From NCBI GenBank assembly GCA_937870855.1, contig CALMWT010000046.1, forward strand, positions 1 through 37,232: 37,232 bases of DNA. Reading direction: 5' to 3'. Shown here in pieces: positions 34,638-37,232 of the stretch. How positions within the stretch are numbered: the stretch's first letter is position 1; every line of letters starts with the position of its first letter. Made by a program: the position numbers and the translations under genes. The notes under the pieces are model-generated. The model worked only from the letters and a program-made list of their open reading frames with translations. It was not told where the DNA came from and ran no database searches. Origin of the DNA: an uncultured Taibaiella sp. Its GTDB lineage: Bacteria > Bacteroidota > Bacteroidia > Chitinophagales > Chitinophagaceae.

Positions 34638-35969
34638 ATGAATCTCTTCGAAGAATTTAAATCTAATTGGAAACGCAAATCTTTTGCGCGAAAAGAACAA
34701 TCAATATTGCTTGCGGTAAGCGGCGGCAGCGACTCGATGGTAATGTGCGAGCTTTTTCTGAAAGCTGAAATCAAGTTCGGTATTGCCCATTGCAATTTTC
34801 AATTGAGAAGTAAGGATGCAGACGAGGACGAAACTTTCGTGGCAAACTGGGCGAGAAAAAACAATATTCTATTTTTCTCCACAAGATTTGAAACAGAAAA
34901 AATTTCTAAAGAATGGAAAAAGGGAATTCAGGAAACTGCGCGCGATCTGCGGTACGAATGGCTGGAAAAAATTAGAAGCGAAAATAATTTCCATTTTATT
35001 GCCACCGCGCATCATGCTAACGATAATGTTGAGACGCTATTGATTAATCTTTTCCGGGGCACAGGTATGAGCGGGTTGCATGGCATACCGGAAAAAAATG
35101 GAAAAATTATCCGTCCGCTATTGTTTGCAACCAAAGAAAATCTTAAAAAGCATGTCAGTGAAAATGAAATTTCCTATCGAGAAGATGCTTCCAATGCAAG
35201 TGATAAATATTTACGCAACGCAGTGAGGTTACATCTGCTTCCTGTAGTTGAACAATATTTTCCCAATGCGATTGAGCAAATGACTGATAGCATTAATCGT
35301 TTTGCCCAGGCTGAAATTTTATACAAAAAAGAAATAAACAGACAGCTTAAAAAATTGACCGAAACGCGGGGCAAGGATATTTACATTCCGGTTTTAAAAT
35401 TGAAAAAAACAGAGTCGCTTGAAACAATTTGTTATGAATTATTTTCTCCTTTTGGTTTTTCTGCTTCGCAAATCACTCAGGTAATTCACCTGGCGGATGC
35501 AGCGAGTGGAAAATTTGTATCGTCCGCAACGCATCGCGTCATTAAGAACAGAGATTTCCTTATCATCACCCAAAAGCAACATAGCAATACCGACTTTATT
35601 TGCGTGAGTGAATTTCCCTGCACCATCGAAACTGAAAATTCGGTTTTCCATTTTTCGATAATTGACAAGCCCACAGCATTTTCCTCAGAAGCAAATATTG
35701 CGTGTATAGATTTAGAGAAAACTGATCAGCTCATTTTGAGAAAGTGGCGGTTGGGCGATTATTTTTATCCGCTGGGTATGGGTATGAAAAAGAAAAAGCT
35801 GAGTCGCTTTTTTATTGACCAAAAAATTCCTTTACACGAAAAAGAAAAAGTGTGGGTGTTGGAAAGTGATAAGAAAATTGTGTGGGTTGCAGGAATGCGT
35901 ATTGATGAACGTTTTAAAATAAAACCCACAACCCAAAAGGTGCTAAAAGTTGAACTGCGGGTGCAATAG
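34638..35969 (+). CDS. tilS: tRNA(Ile)-lysidine synthase
   Basis: TilS attaches lysine to C34 of tRNA-Ile(CAU) so that it reads AUA. The 443-residue protein has the ATP pyrophosphatase motif LLAVSGGSDSM (about 26-36), HCNFQLRSKDADEDE, HHANDNVETLLINLFRGTG, and the C-terminal tRNA-binding TilS domains with LRKWRLGDYFYPLGM and the KKKLSRFFIDQKIP stretch. The 3' end overlaps the convergent rhomboid gene by 27 bases. Lys-rich composition is typical of these low-GC genomes. Confidence 0.95.
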   Translation: MNLFEEFKSNWKRKSFARKEQSILLAVSGGSDSMVMCELFLKAEIKFGIAHCNFQLRSKDADEDETFVANWARKNNILFFSTRFETEKISKEWKKGIQETARDLRYEWLEKIRSENNFHFIATAHHANDNVETLLINLFRGTGMSGLHGIPEKNGKIIRPLLFATKENLKKHVSENEISYREDASNASDKYLRNAVRLHLLPVVEQYFPNAIEQMTDSINRFAQAEILYKKEINRQLKKLTETRGKDIYIPVLKLKKTESLETICYELFSPFGFSASQITQVIHLADAASGKFVSSATHRVIKNRDFLIITQKQHSNTDFICVSEFPCTIETENSVFHFSIIDKPTAFSSEANIACIDLEKTDQLILRKWRLGDYFYPLGMGMKKKKLSRFFIDQKIPLHEKEKVWVLESDKKIVWVAGMRIDERFKIKPTTQKVLKVELRVQ

Positions 35970-36557
35970 TTTCACAATAAACTCTTGTCCATGGTCGGGT
36001 GCAAACAATAGTGTGAATACAAAGCCGAAAACTGCTCCCCAAAAATGTGCATCGTGGTTTACATTGTCTCGTTGCTGCTTCGACATATAGGCTGAATAGA
36101 TGAGGTAACCAACAGCGGCAATGATGGCCGGCACGGGAATAAACCAAACATAAATGATAGCCCACGGCGCAAAATAAATGAAAGAAAAAAGCACCGCTGC
36201 AACACCTCCCGATGCGCCCAGCGATCTGTAGTAAGCATCGTTTTTATGCCTTACAAAAGAAGGTAAGGAAGCTGCAACTATACCTGCCAAATACAAAATC
36301 GGAAACAAAATTCCTGGCATTCCACTCATCTCAAAAAACACTTCTACATTTCTTCCAAAAAGAAACATTGCAAGCATGTTGAAAATAAGATGCAGGTAAT
36401 CTGCATGAATAAAACCTGAGGTAAGCAGCCTGTGATATTCTGCCGGACTGTCCATTTTACGGGGCCACAAAATCAGCTTCTGATGAATATTTTCATTATT
36501 GAAAGCGGCAAGCGAAGTAAGGACTGTAATGAGGACAATAATTAGCGTATAGCTCAT
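35943..36557 (-). CDS. Rhomboid-family intramembrane serine protease
   Basis: A 204-residue integral membrane protein with about six helices. HLIFNMLAMFLFG carries the rhomboid N-rich signature of helix 2, GASGGVAA (about residues 113-120) holds the catalytic Ser, and the catalytic His is in DAHFWGAVFGF. Both catalytic residues are present, so it should be active; the substrate is unknown. It follows rlmH after about 36 bases and overlaps the end of tilS. Confidence 0.93.
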   Translation of the reverse strand: MSYTLIIVLITVLTSLAAFNNENIHQKLILWPRKMDSPAEYHRLLTSGFIHADYLHLIFNMLAMFLFGRNVEVFFEMSGMPGILFPILYLAGIVAASLPSFVRHKNDAYYRSLGASGGVAAVLFSFIYFAPWAIIYVWFIPVPAIIAAVGYLIYSAYMSKQQRDNVNHDAHFWGAVFGFVFTLLFAPDHGQEFIVKLLHPQFNF

Positions 36558-36593
36558 GAAAACAACGATACTTTAAGGCGGCGAATATAAGCT

Positions 36594-37067
36594 TTAGGAA
36601 TGATGGTAGGGCGAATTGTTCAATATGCTGAAGGCTCGATACACCTGCTCTGCAACTATTAGCCGCACCAACTGATGTGGAAACACAAGCTGCGACAAAG
36701 ACCATGTTTGCCGCGCCAGTTTCTTTACATTGTCTGTAATACCAAATGCACCACCTATAAGTATTACTACAGTTTTCGTACCCATGTTCATCATTTGTTG
36801 AAACTGCTGTGCCCATTCTACTGAGTCAAGTTGCTTTCCCCGCTCATCCAACACAATAAGATAATGATGAGGTTGCAATCTTTTCAAGACTAATTCTTCT
36901 TCCTGTTGTTTGGCACGTACCACATCGGTAGTGGCAATTTTTTTATTGGGTTGAAGAATCACAAGCTCGACGCTATTATAAGACCGTGTTTTCTGAAAAT
37001 AATATTGTACCCCTGTTTCGATAAATCCCTCATTCGCCTTTCCAATACTCCAGATTTCTATTTGCAT
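36594..37067 (-). CDS. rlmH: 23S rRNA (pseudouridine1915-N3)-methyltransferase RlmH
   Basis: RlmH methylates N3 of pseudouridine 1915 in helix 69 of 23S rRNA, using S-adenosylmethionine on the assembled ribosome. The 157-residue protein is full length and has the SPOUT knot motifs: LDERGKQLDSVEWA, VILIGGAFGI and a C-terminal SLSQLVFPHQLVRLIVAEQV ending ILNNSPYHHS. It is divergent from the tRNA-Arg gene and upstream of the rhomboid gene. Confidence 0.97.
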   Translation of the reverse strand: MQIEIWSIGKANEGFIETGVQYYFQKTRSYNSVELVILQPNKKIATTDVVRAKQQEEELVLKRLQPHHYLIVLDERGKQLDSVEWAQQFQQMMNMGTKTVVILIGGAFGITDNVKKLARQTWSLSQLVFPHQLVRLIVAEQVYRAFSILNNSPYHHS

Positions 37068-37131
37068 AAGCCAGTGTCTTGGGCTAAAATAAAAGTTGTG
37101 CGTTGTCTCTCCTAAATTTTGCTAAAAACTA

Positions 37132-37162
37132 TTTGGCAGAAAACAACAGTATGCTATCTTTG
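37132..37162 (+). promoter_or_regulatory. Bacteroidota-type promoter of the tRNA-Arg gene
   Basis: A -33 TTTG (37132-37135) and a -7 TATCTTTG (37155-37162) are separated by 19 bases, matching the TTTG-N19-TAnnTTTG pattern. The tRNA starts 18 bases further on. Confidence 0.75.
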
Positions 37163-37179
37163 CAATCCCAAAAGGAAAT

Positions 37180-37232
37180 GGCTGCGTAGCTCAACTGAAT
37201 AGAGCATCTGACTACGGATCAGAAGGTTTCAG
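37180..37232 (+). tRNA. tRNA-Arg (anticodon ACG), 3' partial
   Basis: The acceptor 5' strand GGCTGCG, D stem GCTC/GAGC and anticodon stem TCTGA/TCAGA with loop CTACGGA (anticodon ACG) are present; the window ends in the variable/T-arm region. Confidence 0.93.

Overview
The window looks like a chromosomal segment of a low-GC Bacteroidota bacterium, probably from the Chitinophagales/Sphingobacteriales side. The support is: five secreted proteins with C-terminal type IX secretion (T9SS) sorting tails, TAnnTTTG-type -7 promoter boxes with few Shine-Dalgarno sequences, a Gram-negative Kdo/lipid A pathway, and typical housekeeping genes of the phylum (rimO, der, tilS, rlmH). No whole phage, plasmid or insertion sequence is visible.

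Region 1 (1-2.3 kb) holds the end of a lipase-like alpha/beta hydrolase, convergent with a membrane histidine kinase. The kinase's N-terminal sensor has the five copper/ethylene-pocket residues of plant ETR1 at identical spacing.

Region 2 (2.4-14.9 kb, all minus strand) is the centre of the window. It is an almost complete pathway for 8-amino-Kdo (Kdo8N), the amino sugar that replaces Kdo in the LPS core of Shewanella. In transcription order it reads waaA, two DUF3857/transglutaminase-like genes, kdnA, kdnB, kdsA, a transaldolase-CBS fusion, kdsC and kdsB. The only missing step is arabinose-5-phosphate isomerase (KdsD). In its place stands a fructose-6-phosphate-aldolase/transaldolase-like enzyme carrying the CBS pair normally found on KdsD. 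I regard this fusion as the best candidate for an undescribed activity: a KdsD substitute or a regulated aldolase feeding the Kdo pathway. Three cluster junctions are occupied by small toxin-antitoxin-like units: a rhuM relic, a PIN/DUF2281 pair and a HEPN/MNT pair whose MNT is broken by two compensating frameshifts.

Region 3 (15-19.4 kb) carries a secreted choice-anchor-V-like protein, an RDD membrane protein, an acyl-CoA carboxylase beta subunit, tRNA-Lys(CTT) followed by a nine-unit 21-bp repeat array, and a thioredoxin-reductase-like flavoprotein.

Region 4 (19.4-28.2 kb) carries T9SS-exported proteins (a YD-repeat-like protein, a frameshifted adhesin-like protein, a frameshifted M36 metallopeptidase), an MlaD/MCE protein and a 51-residue membrane protein. 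Four copies of an 11-bp-phased TGTCAT motif lie upstream of the first of these.

Region 5 (28.3-37.2 kb) carries rimO, two RelE/ParE toxin-antitoxin pairs, der, a PNGase F-like secreted amidase, a TPR protein, tilS, a rhomboid protease, rlmH and the start of tRNA-Arg(ACG). A displaced copy of the der 3' end lies between the two toxin-antitoxin pairs, indicating how the second pair arrived.

Two secreted-protein genes and the MNT gene are broken by single-base indels in short runs. Some of these may be sequence errors rather than biology, and each is flagged.
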